This document shows, in pieces, positions 35,191-45,671 of a stretch of 64,000 nt of DNA. Both the position numbers and the translations under genes were made by a program. The notes under the pieces were generated by a model that saw only the letters and a list, made by a program, of their open reading frames with translations, was not told the DNA's origin and did no database searches. Location of the stretch: assembly GCA_947383695.1 (NCBI GenBank), contig OX376642.1, positions 248,001-312,000 of the forward strand, read 5' to 3'. Positions within the stretch are counted from its first letter, which is position 1, and the number at the start of each line of letters is the position of its first letter. This DNA comes from Actinomycetes bacterium. GTDB taxonomy: Bacteria; Actinomycetota; Actinomycetes; Nanopelagicales; Nanopelagicaceae.

Positions 35191-36855
35191 ATGTCCACAC
35201 AGGTAGAGCAGCTAGAGATCGCGCTGAAGGCTGCGATAGGCCGTGCCCTGGACTCTGGGGCCCTCACTGGAACAGCCCCTGATGTGATCAAGCTGGAACG
35301 CCCGAAGGATCGCACTCATGGAGATTATGCATCTTCTATTGCGTTGCAGTTGGCCAAGACTGCAGGCAAGAACCCCCGCGAAGTAGCACAAATAATTGCA
35401 GAGCAGTTACATGGTGTTGAAGGAATTTCAAAGGTTGATATCGCAGGACCTGGATTCATCAACATCACTTTGAATCGTGCAAGCCAGGCCGCACTCGTTG
35501 AAACGATTTTGAAAGCTACAAAGGATTACGGAAAAGGAAATGCGCTCGCCGGCGTAAAGATCAATCTGGAATTTATTAGTGCAAACCCAACTGGGCCATT
35601 GCACCTTGGTCACACTCGTTGGGCAGCAGTTGGTGATGCGCTAGGTCGTGTTCTAACCGCTGCAGGTGCTCACGTAACTCGTGAGTTTTATATTAATGAC
35701 CGCGGAAATCAAATGGATTACTTCGGCCAATCAGTTGAAGCTGTGGCACTTGGTAATCCAGTTCCGGAAAATGGTTATCAAGGCGAGTACATCAAAGATT
35801 TAGCTGCGCAAGTTGTTGCACACAATGCTGGTATTAAAGATTTACCAGAAGCAGATCGTGTTGTTGCATTCCGCGAAGCTGCGTATCAATTACAACTCAA
35901 GGATCAACAGCGAGTACTAGATACTTTTCATACCCACTTTGATGTGTGGTTCTCGGAACGTTCTTTGCATGAACAAGGCGCAGTTGAACATGGTATGGAA
36001 AAACTTCGCGCTCAGGGCCATGTATTTGAGGTAGATGGGGCTGTTTGGCTTCGCACCACAGATTTTGGTGATGACAAGGATCGCGTCATGACAAAGAGCG
36101 ATGGCTCGCTCACATACTTTGCTTCAGATACCGCTTATTACATCAATAAGCGTGAACGTGGCTTTGATATCTGCATTTACATGTTGGGTGCTGATCACCA
36201 TGGATACATAGGTCGCTTAAAGGCAACGGCAGCTTGTGCTGGTGATGATCCTGAATACAACATCCATGTATTAATCGGCCAGCTAGTAAAGATCATGGAA
36301 GGTGGCGAAGAGGTAAAGCTTTCTAAGCGCGCCGGAACAATCATTACTCTTGAAGAGTTAGTAGAAAAAGTCGGCGTAGATGCAGCCCGTTACACATTGA
36401 TCCGCTATCCAGTGGATACACCAATGGTGATGGATCTAGATATTTTGAAGCGAAACACAAATGAGAATCCCGTGTATTACGTGCAGTACGCACACGCACG
36501 AATCGCTGCGGTTTTGCGTAACGCGCAAGAACTTGGTGCATCACTAGAACTGAAAGATTTTGACCCATCACAGCTTTCTCATGATCGAGAAAATGAGTTG
36601 CTCGGAGCCCTGGCAGAGTTTCCTCGCGTAGTTGCAAGTGCGGCTGAATTCCGCGAACCACACCGCATTGCGCGTTACCTTGAAGAATTAGCCGGCACTT
36701 ATCACGGCTTCTACAACGATTGCCGCGTACTGCCGATGGGCGATGAGAAATTATCTGCGCTCCACACCGCACGTCTATTACTGTGTACCGCAACAAAGCA
36801 AGTAGTTCACAATGGACTTGATCTGTTGGGTGTTAGTTCACCGGAGAGGATGTAA
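35191..36855 (+). CDS. argS: Arginyl-tRNA synthetase
   Basis: Class I aminoacyl-tRNA synthetase, 554 residues. The HIGH-type motif is ANPTGPLHLGHTRW at about 130-143; the KMSKS position is occupied by a degenerate form (LSKRAGT), usual for ArgRS. The N-terminal additional domain (about 1-110) and the C-terminal DALR-type anticodon-binding domain with NPVYYVQYAHARI are complete. The next gene, lysA, begins 3 nt after the stop, an order frequent in actinobacteria (argS-lysA-hom-thrC-thrB). Confidence 0.97.
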   Translation: MSTQVEQLEIALKAAIGRALDSGALTGTAPDVIKLERPKDRTHGDYASSIALQLAKTAGKNPREVAQIIAEQLHGVEGISKVDIAGPGFINITLNRASQAALVETILKATKDYGKGNALAGVKINLEFISANPTGPLHLGHTRWAAVGDALGRVLTAAGAHVTREFYINDRGNQMDYFGQSVEAVALGNPVPENGYQGEYIKDLAAQVVAHNAGIKDLPEADRVVAFREAAYQLQLKDQQRVLDTFHTHFDVWFSERSLHEQGAVEHGMEKLRAQGHVFEVDGAVWLRTTDFGDDKDRVMTKSDGSLTYFASDTAYYINKRERGFDICIYMLGADHHGYIGRLKATAACAGDDPEYNIHVLIGQLVKIMEGGEEVKLSKRAGTIITLEELVEKVGVDAARYTLIRYPVDTPMVMDLDILKRNTNENPVYYVQYAHARIAAVLRNAQELGASLELKDFDPSQLSHDRENELLGALAEFPRVVASAAEFREPHRIARYLEELAGTYHGFYNDCRVLPMGDEKLSALHTARLLLCTATKQVVHNGLDLLGVSSPERM

Positions 36856-36858
36856 GCC

Positions 36859-38166
36859 ATGTGGTCCTCTTCTGTTAAGACAGGTTCAGAACTTTCTATC
36901 TCTGGAATTACTGCAAAGCAATTAGCTAAAGATTTTGGAACACCTACATTCTTTATTGATGAAGCTGATTTTCGTGCACGTGCTTTGGCGTGGAATGATG
37001 CGCTGAAAGAGGCCTTTGGCGATAAAGCTGGCACTGTGTATTACGCATCAAAAGCTTTTTCCTGCACCGAAGTTGCTCGCTGGATTAAGGATTTAGGCAT
37101 CGGAATCGATGTCAGTACAGGCGGCGAGATGGCGGTTGCACTTGCTGGCGGTATTGATCCGAAGAAGATCGAGGTACATGGCAATAACAAATCGATTGCC
37201 GAGATCGAAAAGGCAATCAGTGTTGGAGTCGAAACAATTGTCATTGACTCTATGTATGAAATCGATCGTGTTGCAACAGCTGCGGCAAAGGCCGGAAAGG
37301 TTCAGCGGGTGCTGCTTCGCTTAACTCCTGGTATCGAAGCGCATACCCACGAATCAATTGCAACCGCCCATGAAGATGTGAAGTTTGGATTTTCCATTGC
37401 AAGCGGTGCTGCATGGGTCGCAATAACGGCGGTTCACAAGCAGTCATCGCTAGAACTTCGTGGTTTCCATGCACACATCGGTTCTCAGATCTTTGGTTTT
37501 GAATCCTTTGAAATCTTGGCTGAACGCTTTGTGACATTTCTTGCCAAATATCGCGATGAGTTTAAGAAAGAATTGCCTGAGCTAGATCTAGGTGGCGGCT
37601 ACGGAATCGCATATCTTGAAAGTGATGTAACTGTTGTTCCACGCGATGCGATGCAGGCACTTGCTAACGCGGTCAAGAAGCACTGCGCAGCATTTAATCT
37701 TGAGGTTCCAACTGTCTCAATCGAACCAGGTCGCGCAATTGTTGGACCAACAATGTTTACCTTGTACGAAGTTGGAACTGTTAAAGATGTGACCTTAGAA
37801 AATGGCACGCATCGTCGTTACATTTCAGTAGATGGTGGAATGAGCGACAACATTCGTCCATCTCTATATGGCGCTGAATACACAACTATTCTCGCCAACC
37901 GCACCAGCAGCGCTGCACACACTTCAAGTCGCTTAGTCGGAAAACATTGCGAAACCGGCGACATCATCATTCGCGAGATTGATTTGCCTGAAGATATTGT
38001 GCCGGGGGATTTACTAGCTGTTCCTGCAACGGGTGCTTATGGACGCAGCATGGCAAGTAACTACAACCATGTGCCTCGTCCATCAGTTGTTGCAGTAAAA
38101 GATGGAAAAGCTCGCGTAATTGTTCGCCGAGAGAGTATTGAAGATCTTTTAGCGTTGGATATTTAA
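36859..38166 (+). CDS. lysA: Diaminopimelate decarboxylase
   Basis: PLP enzyme making L-lysine from meso-diaminopimelate. 435 residues; the PLP lysine is in VYYASKAFSC, with HAHIGSQIF, DLGGGYGI and EPGRAIVG in the barrel and CETGDI in the C-terminal domain. It starts 3 nt behind argS and may be translated by reinitiation. hom follows after 33 bp. Confidence 0.96.
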   Translation: MWSSSVKTGSELSISGITAKQLAKDFGTPTFFIDEADFRARALAWNDALKEAFGDKAGTVYYASKAFSCTEVARWIKDLGIGIDVSTGGEMAVALAGGIDPKKIEVHGNNKSIAEIEKAISVGVETIVIDSMYEIDRVATAAAKAGKVQRVLLRLTPGIEAHTHESIATAHEDVKFGFSIASGAAWVAITAVHKQSSLELRGFHAHIGSQIFGFESFEILAERFVTFLAKYRDEFKKELPELDLGGGYGIAYLESDVTVVPRDAMQALANAVKKHCAAFNLEVPTVSIEPGRAIVGPTMFTLYEVGTVKDVTLENGTHRRYISVDGGMSDNIRPSLYGAEYTTILANRTSSAAHTSSRLVGKHCETGDIIIREIDLPEDIVPGDLLAVPATGAYGRSMASNYNHVPRPSVVAVKDGKARVIVRRESIEDLLALDI

Positions 38167-38199
38167 CGCCGTTCAACCCATCTGTGAAAGAATAAGCCC

Positions 38200-39495
38200 A
38201 TGAACTCGGGCGCAAAGCAACTCTCAATTGGCATGCTCGGCTGCGGCGTTGTCGGCAGCCAGGTTGCTCGCCTGCTTCAAGATGATGAGCAAGAGCTCTC
38301 AGAGCGTTCAGGTGCGGTCCTAAAACTCTCAAAGGTTGGCGTACGCAACGCTGGCCCACGTGAAGGAGTCGACCCATCACTGATCACAACAGATCTACAT
38401 TCAATTGTTTCAGATCCAAGTATCAATATCGTTATTGAGGTTATGGGTGGAATTGAACCTGCAAAAACCTTAATCCTTGAAGCGATTAAAAATGGCAAAT
38501 CAGTTATCACTGCCAACAAAGCATTGCTTGCAACTCATGGCCACGAACTATTTAACGCAGCAGATGCTGCCAAGGTTGATCTGTATTACGAGGCTGCCGT
38601 TGCCGGTGCGATTCCAATTATTCGTTCAATGCGTGAATCTTTAGCGGGCGATCAAATCACTCGTGTCATGGGAATTGTTAACGGCACAACAAATTACATT
38701 CTGACAAAGATGCATGAAGAAGGTCGCGCCTTTGATGAAGTTCTAAAGGAAGCACAGGCACTTGGTTACGCAGAAGCAGATCCAACTGCAGATGTTGAAG
38801 GACATGATGCAGCAGCAAAGGCCGCACTTCTTGCAAGCCTTGCCTTCCACAGCACGGTAGTTATCGATGAGGTCTACTGCGAAGGTATTTCAAAGATTTC
38901 ATCAGATGATGTTGCTGCAGCCAAATCAATGAACAGCGTTATTAAGTTGCTCGCGATTGCAGAGCTAACTGTTAAGGATGAGATCTCAGTTCGAGTTCAC
39001 CCAGTAATTTTGCCGCTTTCACACCCACTGGCCTCTGTTCGTAACGCCTTCAACGCTGTTTATGTAGAAGCTGAAGCTGCAGGACAGTTGATGTTCTACG
39101 GCCGTGGCGCAGGTGGTGCTCCAACTGCGTCAGCAATCCTTGGTGATTTAGTTGCAGTTGCTCGTCATGCCGCATATTCAACTGTTGGGTATGGAGAATC
39201 GGATTACGCAGATTTAGATATCGCACCTATTGGCGCAGTTAAATCACAGTTTTTTGTACGCTTGCATGTAGCTGATAAATCGGGTGTTTTAGCCTCAATC
39301 GCGCAAACCTTTGCCAGTGAAAATGTGTCGATCCAAACTGTTCGCCAAGCCGGTTTAGGTGAAGATGCAGAATTGATCGTTGTAACGCACGCTGCATCTG
39401 AAGATGCATTAGATGCGTGTGTTGAGAGGTTAAAGAAGATGGAGATCGTAAGCAAGGTTGAAAGCGTGATTCGCGTTGAAGGGGCACAGAACTAA
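38200..39495 (+). CDS. hom: Homoserine dehydrogenase
   Basis: Reduces aspartate semialdehyde to homoserine for threonine, methionine and isoleucine. 431 residues: Rossmann motif [13 protein letters not shown] at 12-24, catalytic core with [14 protein letters not shown] and [21 protein letters not shown], and a C-terminal ACT domain (about 350-428; [21 protein letters not shown]) that usually mediates threonine feedback. The stop overlaps the thrC start by one base. Confidence 0.97.
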   Translation: MNSGAKQLSIGMLGCGVVGSQVARLLQDDEQELSERSGAVLKLSKVGVRNAGPREGVDPSLITTDLHSIVSDPSINIVIEVMGGIEPAKTLILEAIKNGKSVITANKALLATHGHELFNAADAAKVDLYYEAAVAGAIPIIRSMRESLAGDQITRVMGIVNGTTNYILTKMHEEGRAFDEVLKEAQALGYAEADPTADVEGHDAAAKAALLASLAFHSTVVIDEVYCEGISKISSDDVAAAKSMNSVIKLLAIAELTVKDEISVRVHPVILPLSHPLASVRNAFNAVYVEAEAAGQLMFYGRGAGGAPTASAILGDLVAVARHAAYSTVGYGESDYADLDIAPIGAVKSQFFVRLHVADKSGVLASIAQTFASENVSIQTVRQAGLGEDAELIVVTHAASEDALDACVERLKKMEIVSKVESVIRVEGAQN

Positions 39496-40583
39496 TGGCG
39501 TTGTTTCCAAAAAAGAAGGCAGCTGGCGCACATCAGTGGCGCGGAGTTATCGAGGAGTATCGCGATCGTCTTCCAGTAAGTGCCAAGACACCAATCGTTT
39601 CACTGCGCGAAGGTGGCACACCACTTATCTATGCATGCAATCTTTCAGAGCTTCTTGGTAACAATGTGTGGATTAAGTACGAAGGTCTAAACCCAACGGG
39701 TTCCTTTAAAGATCGCGGAATGACAATGGCGATTTCAAAGGCTGCAGAAGATGGCGCAAAGGCGGTTATCTGTGCATCAACTGGAAATACTTCAGCTTCT
39801 GCTGCTGCATATGCGGTTAAGGCCGGAATGCGTCCAGCGGTACTTATCCCTAAGGGCAAGATCGCAATGGGAAAGCTAGCCCAAGCGGTTATTCATGATT
39901 CAACAATTTTGCAGGTCAACGGAAACTTTGATGATTGCTTAACTCTTGCACGCGAACTTTCTGAAAACTATCCGGTTGCACTTGTTAACTCGGTCAACCC
40001 TTTCCGTATTGAAGGACAAAAGACTGCAAGCTTTGAAGTTGTAGATATGTTGGGCGATGCTCCAGATATTCACGCACTTCCAGTTGGTAACGCAGGAAAT
40101 ATCACTGCGTACTGGAAGGGCTATAAGGAGTACAACAGGGATGGACTTACAACAAAGCTTCCGATGATGTACGGATTCCAAGCAGCAGGAGCTGCACCAA
40201 TCGTTAAGGGCAAGGTAGTTAAGAACCCTGAAACAATCGCAACAGCGATTCGTATTGGAAATCCAGCATCGTGGCAGCAAGCTGTTGAAGCACGCGATAC
40301 ATCAGGTGGTGTGATTGATTCAGTCACAGACCGCGAAATTCTTGCGGCATACCGCTTAATTGCAGCTAAAGAAGGAATCTTTGTTGAGCCATCATCTGCA
40401 GCAGGTCTTGCAGGTTTGATCAAATACAAGAAGGCGGGCAAGCTGCCTAAGGACAAGACAATTGTTATTACTGTGACAGGACATGGATTAAAGGACATCC
40501 CTTACGCACTAGAAGCTGCGAAGAAGCCTGTTGTGGTTCCAGTAAATGCAAAGGTTGCAGCAAAAGCTTTGGGACTTGCATAA
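39495..40583 (+). CDS. thrC: Threonine synthase
   Basis: PLP enzyme converting O-phosphohomoserine to threonine. 362 residues; the PLP lysine lies in [14 protein letters not shown] near residue 73, the phosphate-binding loop is [12 protein letters not shown], and the short length is that of the actinobacterial class. Overlap with hom and a 3-nt gap to thrB show a tightly packed operon. Confidence 0.97.
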   Translation: MALFPKKKAAGAHQWRGVIEEYRDRLPVSAKTPIVSLREGGTPLIYACNLSELLGNNVWIKYEGLNPTGSFKDRGMTMAISKAAEDGAKAVICASTGNTSASAAAYAVKAGMRPAVLIPKGKIAMGKLAQAVIHDSTILQVNGNFDDCLTLARELSENYPVALVNSVNPFRIEGQKTASFEVVDMLGDAPDIHALPVGNAGNITAYWKGYKEYNRDGLTTKLPMMYGFQAAGAAPIVKGKVVKNPETIATAIRIGNPASWQQAVEARDTSGGVIDSVTDREILAAYRLIAAKEGIFVEPSSAAGLAGLIKYKKAGKLPKDKTIVITVTGHGLKDIPYALEAAKKPVVVPVNAKVAAKALGLA

Positions 40584-40586
40584 AAA

Positions 40587-41516
40587 ATGAAGCCAACATT
40601 TAAAGCTCAGCCCATGCAGGTACAAGTTCCTGCAACAAGTGCAAACTTGGGTCCTGGCTTTGACTGCCTTGGTTTAGCGTTGAATATGCATGATCGTTAC
40701 ATGGCTCAGGTTATGGATGAATCTGGTGTAGATATTGATGTCACCGGCGAAGGTGCAGATGCGGTTCCAACCAGTGACAAAAACTTAGTAATCAAAGCGA
40801 TGTACAAGGGTTTTGATTTCTTAGGTGGACGTCCTCGCGGTATTTCACTTCGTCAACTCAATGTCATTCCACATGGTCGCGGACTAGGTTCATCTGCAGC
40901 AGCGATTGTTGGCGGGTTAGCACTTGCTCGCGCATTAGTTCTTGGCGGTAATGAGCGGATGTCACATGAAGATATGTTGAATATCGCCAATGAGATGGAA
41001 GGTCATCCTGACAATGTTGCCGCTGCGATTTACGGCAGTGCAAATGTTGCCTGGCAAGAGAGTCAACGCAATCATGTTGTTGCGCAATCTCTGAATATCG
41101 AAGTAGATCCACGTATCGGTGTTCTTGCCTTTGTTCCATCCACTGAGCTTTCAACATCAAAGGCACGCAAGATGCTGCCTGAATCAATCCCACACCAGGA
41201 TGCGGTTCGTAACTCAATAAATACAGCGGTTTTAATTCAGGCGTTACAACACCGTCCAGATCTTTTGCTGGGAGCAACTGAGGATTACCTGCACCAGAGT
41301 TACAGAAAAGATGCGATGCCACAGAGCTTTGCTTTAATGACAAAGCTTCGCAAAGCAGGCGTTGCTGCATTTATTTCTGGGGCCGGTCCAACAGTTTTGG
41401 TTCTTCACACAGGTGGAGATGCTGAAGCGGCTGAGTTAGAGCGTGCCGCAGGGGAGAAGTTCCAGATGATTCCTTTGGGTGTTTCACGCACAGGAGTCAG
41501 CGTCGTCACAGCCTGA
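40587..41516 (+). CDS. thrB: Homoserine kinase
   Basis: GHMP-family kinase, 309 residues. Motif 1 is VPATSANLGPGFDCLGLAL, the ATP loop is PHGRGLGSSAAAIVGGLA at about 90-107 and motif 3 is FISGAGPTVLVL near 262. It makes the substrate for ThrC and closes the hom-thrC-thrB unit; a 165-bp gap with leader-like structure separates it from rho. Confidence 0.96.
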   Translation: MKPTFKAQPMQVQVPATSANLGPGFDCLGLALNMHDRYMAQVMDESGVDIDVTGEGADAVPTSDKNLVIKAMYKGFDFLGGRPRGISLRQLNVIPHGRGLGSSAAAIVGGLALARALVLGGNERMSHEDMLNIANEMEGHPDNVAAAIYGSANVAWQESQRNHVVAQSLNIEVDPRIGVLAFVPSTELSTSKARKMLPESIPHQDAVRNSINTAVLIQALQHRPDLLLGATEDYLHQSYRKDAMPQSFALMTKLRKAGVAAFISGAGPTVLVLHTGGDAEAAELERAAGEKFQMIPLGVSRTGVSVVTA

Positions 41517-41608
41517 TTTTGCGGATTCCCGCTCAATCCTGCTAACCTTTACTCATCTGAACGGCTCATCTAGTAGCCAGTAACACATCAGGTAAATTCC
41601 AAAAATCC

Positions 41609-41661
41609 AGGCTCTTTCGGGTTTAAACACTTAGTTTAAAAACCAAGTTAAAAATCCGGAG
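41609..41661 (+). promoter_or_regulatory. Possible structured leader of rho
   Basis: GGCTC at 41610 can pair with GAGCC near 41658, with an inner CGG/CCG, and TTTAAAC/GTTTAAA forms an inner palindrome at 41622-41640. rho genes are often autoregulated through their leaders, but this structure is not a known family. Confidence 0.35.
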
Positions 41662-41681
41662 CCAATAGCGAAAAGATATAC

Positions 41682-43271
41682 ATGACAACAGAAATTGAAC
41701 CAGTTCGCTCCAACAGTCCAGAGCTTGCTGCAATGACCCTTCCAAAGTTGAAGACAGTAGCAACACAACTTGGTGTTGATGGCGCAGCAAAGATGAAGAA
41801 GGATGCGTTAGTAGAAGCGATCGCTGATTTACAGGCGAAGAACCGCGAAGCTGCAAAGGCTGAACGCGAAGCACGTCGCGAAGCACGCAACAATCGCAAG
41901 AAGGAGTCAAAGCCTTCAAACAACACTCAAGATTCAGATGATGATGGCGATGATGATTCAGCGCCGCTCAGCAACAACGATCGGGCAAACAACGACCGCG
42001 GCGGCAATGATCGCAACGACCGTGGTGGTCGCTTTGATCGCAACGACCGTGGGCGTGGACGTGACCGCAACCGTGACCGCAACCGTGACCGCGCACCACG
42101 TGAAGAGCGTGAGCCAGTAATTGGCGAAGATGATGTTCTCGTTCCAGTTGGCGGACTTCTCGATATTCTCGAAAGCTACGCATTTATCCGCACAGGTGGA
42201 TACCTGCCAGGCCCTAACGATGTTTACGTTTCATTGCAGCAGGTTCGTAAGAACGGTCTGCGCAAGGGAGATGTTGTTACAGGTCAGGTTCGTCAGCCTC
42301 GCGAAGGTGAAACAAAGCAGAAGTTCAACGCTTTGATCACCCTAGAAACCGTTAACGGAATGACACCGGAAGAGGCACGTAACCGTGTTGAGTTCGGAAA
42401 GTTAACTCCGCTTTATCCTCAGGAGCGTTTGCGCCTTGAGACTGAGCCAAACATTCTTACAACACGTGTTATCGATTTGATCGCACCAATTGGTAAGGGT
42501 CAACGTGGTCTTATCGTTTCGCCTCCAAAGGCTGGTAAGACAATGGTTCTTCAATCAATTGCTAACGCGATTACAACTAACAACCCAGAGTGTCACTTGA
42601 TGGTTGTTCTTGTTGATGAGCGTCCAGAAGAAGTTACAGATATGCAGCGCAGCGTTAAGGGTGAAGTTATTGCTTCAACCTTCGATCGCCCAGCTGATGA
42701 CCACACAACAATCGCAGAGCTTGCAATCGAGCGTGCAAAGCGTTTAGTTGAACTTGGTCACGATGTAGTTGTTCTTCTTGACTCAATCACACGTCTTGGT
42801 CGCGCGTACAACATTGCAGCACCTGCATCAGGCCGCATCCTTTCTGGTGGTGTTGATTCAGCTGCGCTGTATCCACCAAAGAAGTTCTTCGGAGCTGCTC
42901 GTAACATTGAAGATGGCGGATCATTAACGATTCTTGCAACAGCACTTGTTGATACAGGTTCTCGTATGGATGAAGTTATCTTCGAAGAGTTCAAGGGAAC
43001 TGGAAACATGGAGCTCATCCTTGATCGCAAGATGGCTGACAAGCGAATCTTCCCTGCGGTTAACGTTGTTGCTTCAGGTACTCGTAAGGAAGAAATCCTT
43101 ATGGGTTCAGAAGAGCTCAACATTGTCTGGAAGCTACGTCGCGTTCTGCACGCTCTAGAACCACAGGCTGCTTTGGAACTATTGCTTGAGAAGATGAAGG
43201 GCACTAAGTCCAACGTCGAGTTCTTGATGCAGATTCAGAAGACAACTTCGGGTCCAGACGACTCAAAGTAA
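41682..43271 (+). CDS. rho: Transcription termination factor Rho
   Basis: Hexameric RNA helicase ending untranslated transcripts. 529 residues: a SAP-like N-terminal domain (MTLPKLKTVATQLGV) is followed, at about 65-145, by an insertion very rich in Asn, Asp, Arg and Gly (NDRGGNDRNDRGG...), a trait of actinobacterial Rho that adds RNA affinity. The RNA-binding CSD domain follows with ESYAFIRTGGYLPG, then the ATPase with Walker A (SPPKAGKTM) and LLDSITRLGRAYN. The insertion DNA has 12-bp tandem units. No strong Shine-Dalgarno was seen. Confidence 0.97.
   Translation: MTTEIEPVRSNSPELAAMTLPKLKTVATQLGVDGAAKMKKDALVEAIADLQAKNREAAKAEREARREARNNRKKESKPSNNTQDSDDDGDDDSAPLSNNDRANNDRGGNDRNDRGGRFDRNDRGRGRDRNRDRNRDRAPREEREPVIGEDDVLVPVGGLLDILESYAFIRTGGYLPGPNDVYVSLQQVRKNGLRKGDVVTGQVRQPREGETKQKFNALITLETVNGMTPEEARNRVEFGKLTPLYPQERLRLETEPNILTTRVIDLIAPIGKGQRGLIVSPPKAGKTMVLQSIANAITTNNPECHLMVVLVDERPEEVTDMQRSVKGEVIASTFDRPADDHTTIAELAIERAKRLVELGHDVVVLLDSITRLGRAYNIAAPASGRILSGGVDSAALYPPKKFFGAARNIEDGGSLTILATALVDTGSRMDEVIFEEFKGTGNMELILDRKMADKRIFPAVNVVASGTRKEEILMGSEELNIVWKLRRVLHALEPQAALELLLEKMKGTKSNVEFLMQIQKTTSGPDDSK
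42059..42092 (+). repeat. 12-bp tandem repeat within rho
   Basis: About 2.8 copies of CGTGACCGCAAC encode the RDRN units of the Rho insertion. It is a coding microsatellite-like tract whose copy number may vary between strains. Confidence 0.7.
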
Positions 43272-43310
43272 GCGTAAATTTCTCAATTGTGGGCTTATCG
43301 CCTACCCTTG

Positions 43311-43370
43311 GGGTCTGTTAACCGTCCGTTTGGTTCACTCAACATCTGTAACAAGATGTGAGACCCAAAC
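43311..43370 (+). promoter_or_regulatory. Candidate L31 leader upstream of rpmE
   Basis: GGGTCT (43311-43316) pairs perfectly with AGACCC (43361-43366) and encloses a 9-bp hairpin with one bulged A: CTCAACATCT / AGATGTGAG, loop GTAACA (43338-43362). GTTTGG could alternatively pair with CCAAAC (43365-43370). Leaders of the L31 gene with autoregulatory structure are known in actinobacteria; whether this belongs to that family was not tested. Confidence 0.5.
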
Positions 43371-43389
43371 ACGAATATAAGGAATAACC

Positions 43390-43626
43390 ATGAAGCCAGA
43401 GATCCACCCAGAGTACAAAGAGACCCAAGTAACCTGTGGTTGCGGTGAGAAGTTCGTAACTCGCTCAACAGTTGCAAGCGGTTCAATCTATGTTGAAGTT
43501 TGCTCAGTCTGCCACCCGTTCTACACAGGTAAGCAGCGCATCCTTGATACTGGTGGTCGCGTGGCTAAGTTCGAAGAGCGCTTCGGTAATGGCGCTAAAA
43601 AGCAGAACAACGCTTCGGCCAACTAG
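43390..43626 (+). CDS. rpmE: 50S ribosomal protein L31 (C+ form)
   Basis: 78 residues with the zinc-binding Cys set (CGCGEKF and [12 protein letters not shown]), i.e. the zinc-containing L31 rather than the zinc-free paralogue. AAGGAAT precedes the ATG. It sits in the conserved rho-rpmE-prfA order and is followed by a strong terminator. Confidence 0.97.
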   Translation: MKPEIHPEYKETQVTCGCGEKFVTRSTVASGSIYVEVCSVCHPFYTGKQRILDTGGRVAKFEERFGNGAKKQNNASAN

Positions 43627-43636
43627 CTTTCTAAAG

Positions 43637-43682
43637 AAACCGCATCGCAGCCCTTGTCGGGTTGCGGTCGCGGTTTTTTTAT
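43637..43682 (+). terminator. Intrinsic terminator after rpmE
   Basis: AACCGC-CGCA-GCCC pairs with GGGT-TGCG-CGCGGTT, followed by seven T. Strong. Confidence 0.88.
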
Positions 43683-43718
43683 TTCCCGCAGTAGATAACT
43701 AATAGAAAGGAGCAGTCG

Positions 43719-44801
43719 ATGAGCAATGATCGCTTTGCATCAGCACATGAAATGGTGCGCGAGTACGCCGAACTTGAAGAGAAGATGGCTGATCCTTCTA
43801 TTCACGAAGATCAAGCAAATGCTCGCAAACTTGGACGACGATATGCCCAGCTTGGTCCAGTTGTTGCAGGGTTCAAAGCCTGGAAATCATCAGAGGATGA
43901 TTTGTTAGCTGCTGCAGAACTTGCCGATGTTGATCCTGATTTTGCTGCTGAAATTCCAGCGTTAGAGGCGGCACGTGATGCTGCTGCTGAAAAGCTAGAA
44001 GAGTTGTTACTGCCACGTGATCCCAATGATGATCGTGATGTTATTTTAGAAGTTAAAGCCGGTGCTGGTGGAGATGAGTCAGCGCTATTTGCTGGCGATC
44101 TACTGCGCATGTACATGCGTTATGCAGAAAAGCACAACTGGAAAGTTGAAATTATTGATGCCACCGAAAGCGAAATGGGTGGATACAAAGATATTTCTGT
44201 TGCGGTTAAATCAAAGGGAACTGCCGCACCTGGAGAATCACCATATGCACGTTTGAAATTTGAAGGCGGAGTTCACCGTGTACAGCGCGTTCCGGAAACT
44301 GAAAGCCAGGGACGTATTCACACATCAGCAGCTGGTGTATTGATTTTGCCTGAGGCTGAAGAGGTTGATGTTGAGCTGAACATGAATGATGTTCGCGTAG
44401 ATGTGTACCGCTCATCAGGTCCTGGCGGGCAGTCAGTTAATACAACTGACTCTGCTGTGCGTTTAACCCACGTGCCAACTGGAATTGTTGTTTCATGCCA
44501 GAACGAAAAGAGCCAGTTACAGAACAAGGAATCTGCCCTTCGTATTTTGCGCGCACGTTTGTTGGCAGATGCTCAGGAAAAGGCTGAAGCGATCGCATCT
44601 GCCGAGCGCAAGAGCCAGGTTCGTACAGTGGATCGTTCAGAGCGAATCCGCACCTACAACTTTCCGGAAAACCGCATTAGCGATCACCGCGTTAACTACA
44701 AGTCAAACAACTTGGATGCGGTTCTCAATGGCGACTTAGATGACATGATCCAAACTTTGCTGGATGCTGACAAAGCGGCACGTTTGGCTAACGCTAACTA
44801 A
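43719..44801 (+). CDS. prfA: Peptide chain release factor 1 (RF1)
   Basis: Class I release factor for UAG and UAA. 360 residues; the decoding tripeptide PET (PxT type) is at 192-194 and GGQ at 236-238 ([10 protein letters not shown]). AAAGGAG precedes the ATG. prmC, which methylates the GGQ glutamine, follows immediately. Confidence 0.97.
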   Translation: MSNDRFASAHEMVREYAELEEKMADPSIHEDQANARKLGRRYAQLGPVVAGFKAWKSSEDDLLAAAELADVDPDFAAEIPALEAARDAAAEKLEELLLPRDPNDDRDVILEVKAGAGGDESALFAGDLLRMYMRYAEKHNWKVEIIDATESEMGGYKDISVAVKSKGTAAPGESPYARLKFEGGVHRVQRVPETESQGRIHTSAAGVLILPEAEEVDVELNMNDVRVDVYRSSGPGGQSVNTTDSAVRLTHVPTGIVVSCQNEKSQLQNKESALRILRARLLADAQEKAEAIASAERKSQVRTVDRSERIRTYNFPENRISDHRVNYKSNNLDAVLNGDLDDMIQTLLDADKAARLANAN

Positions 44802-44820
44802 AATGCGCAGTGTGGCTTAA

Positions 44821-45669
44821 ATGAAAATTAAGGAAATACTGCGGGATGCTAAGTCCCAGTTAGCTGAATCTGGTATTTCTGAGGTTGATGCAGAACATCT
44901 CTTGGCACATGTATTGGGCCTGTCACGTATGGATCTTCATAACCCTGTCTTAGTTGAATCAACATTGCTTGCCTTTGAAGATAAAGATGTTTTAGAGGAA
45001 CAGTTTTACGATCTGTTAGATCGCCGCCTTAATTTTGAACCGTTGCAGTATTTAACAGGAGTCGCCGGATTTAGATATTTAAATATCGAAGTTGGCCCTG
45101 GTGTATTGGTTCCACGTCCAGAATCTGAATTATTGGTAGAGGCTGTTTTGCAACACATTGAGAATCTTCCTGCCCCAGTTAGCGTTATTGATTTAGGTGC
45201 AGGTTCTGGTGCCTTGTCATTGGCTATTGCAACAGAGGCACCTACTACACGTGTGATCGCTGTTGAAAAAAGTCCAGAAGCCTTGTTCTGGTTAAAGAAA
45301 AATGTCTCAGTTATTGCTGAAAATGTACGTGTTGTAGAAGGCGATGTCGTGGATGTTCTTCCGGGTATTAAATGCGATGTAGTAATTGCTAACCCGCCCT
45401 ATGTTCCTGATTCACAAGTGTTGCCCAGAGATGTTGCAGGTTTTGAGCCTCACATCGCATTATTTGGTGGCCCAACAGGTATGGAGATTCCGCAGCTATT
45501 TATTACCGCTGCAGCTCGCCTCTTAAAGCCTGGGGGCGTTTTAGTTATTGAACACACTGAAGAACAGGGCGCTGCAATCGCATCCGCGCTGTCAGTAGAT
45601 TTTTCAGAGGTTGCCCTGCATGATGACCTAGTAGGACGACCACGTTGGACTAGTGCGGTGAGGAGGTAG
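44821..45669 (+). CDS. prmC: Release-factor glutamine methyltransferase
   Basis: SAM-dependent N5-methylation of the GGQ glutamine in RF1 and RF2. 282 residues: helical N-terminal domain, the SAM loop VIDLGAGSGALSLAIA at about 122-137 and the catalytic NPPYVPDSQ near 189. Gene order prfA-prmC is conserved; the YrdC-domain gene begins 3 nt after the stop, with its AGGAGG inside the end of prmC. Confidence 0.96.
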   Translation: MKIKEILRDAKSQLAESGISEVDAEHLLAHVLGLSRMDLHNPVLVESTLLAFEDKDVLEEQFYDLLDRRLNFEPLQYLTGVAGFRYLNIEVGPGVLVPRPESELLVEAVLQHIENLPAPVSVIDLGAGSGALSLAIATEAPTTRVIAVEKSPEALFWLKKNVSVIAENVRVVEGDVVDVLPGIKCDVVIANPPYVPDSQVLPRDVAGFEPHIALFGGPTGMEIPQLFITAAARLLKPGGVLVIEHTEEQGAAIASALSVDFSEVALHDDLVGRPRWTSAVRR

Positions 45670-45671
45670 CC

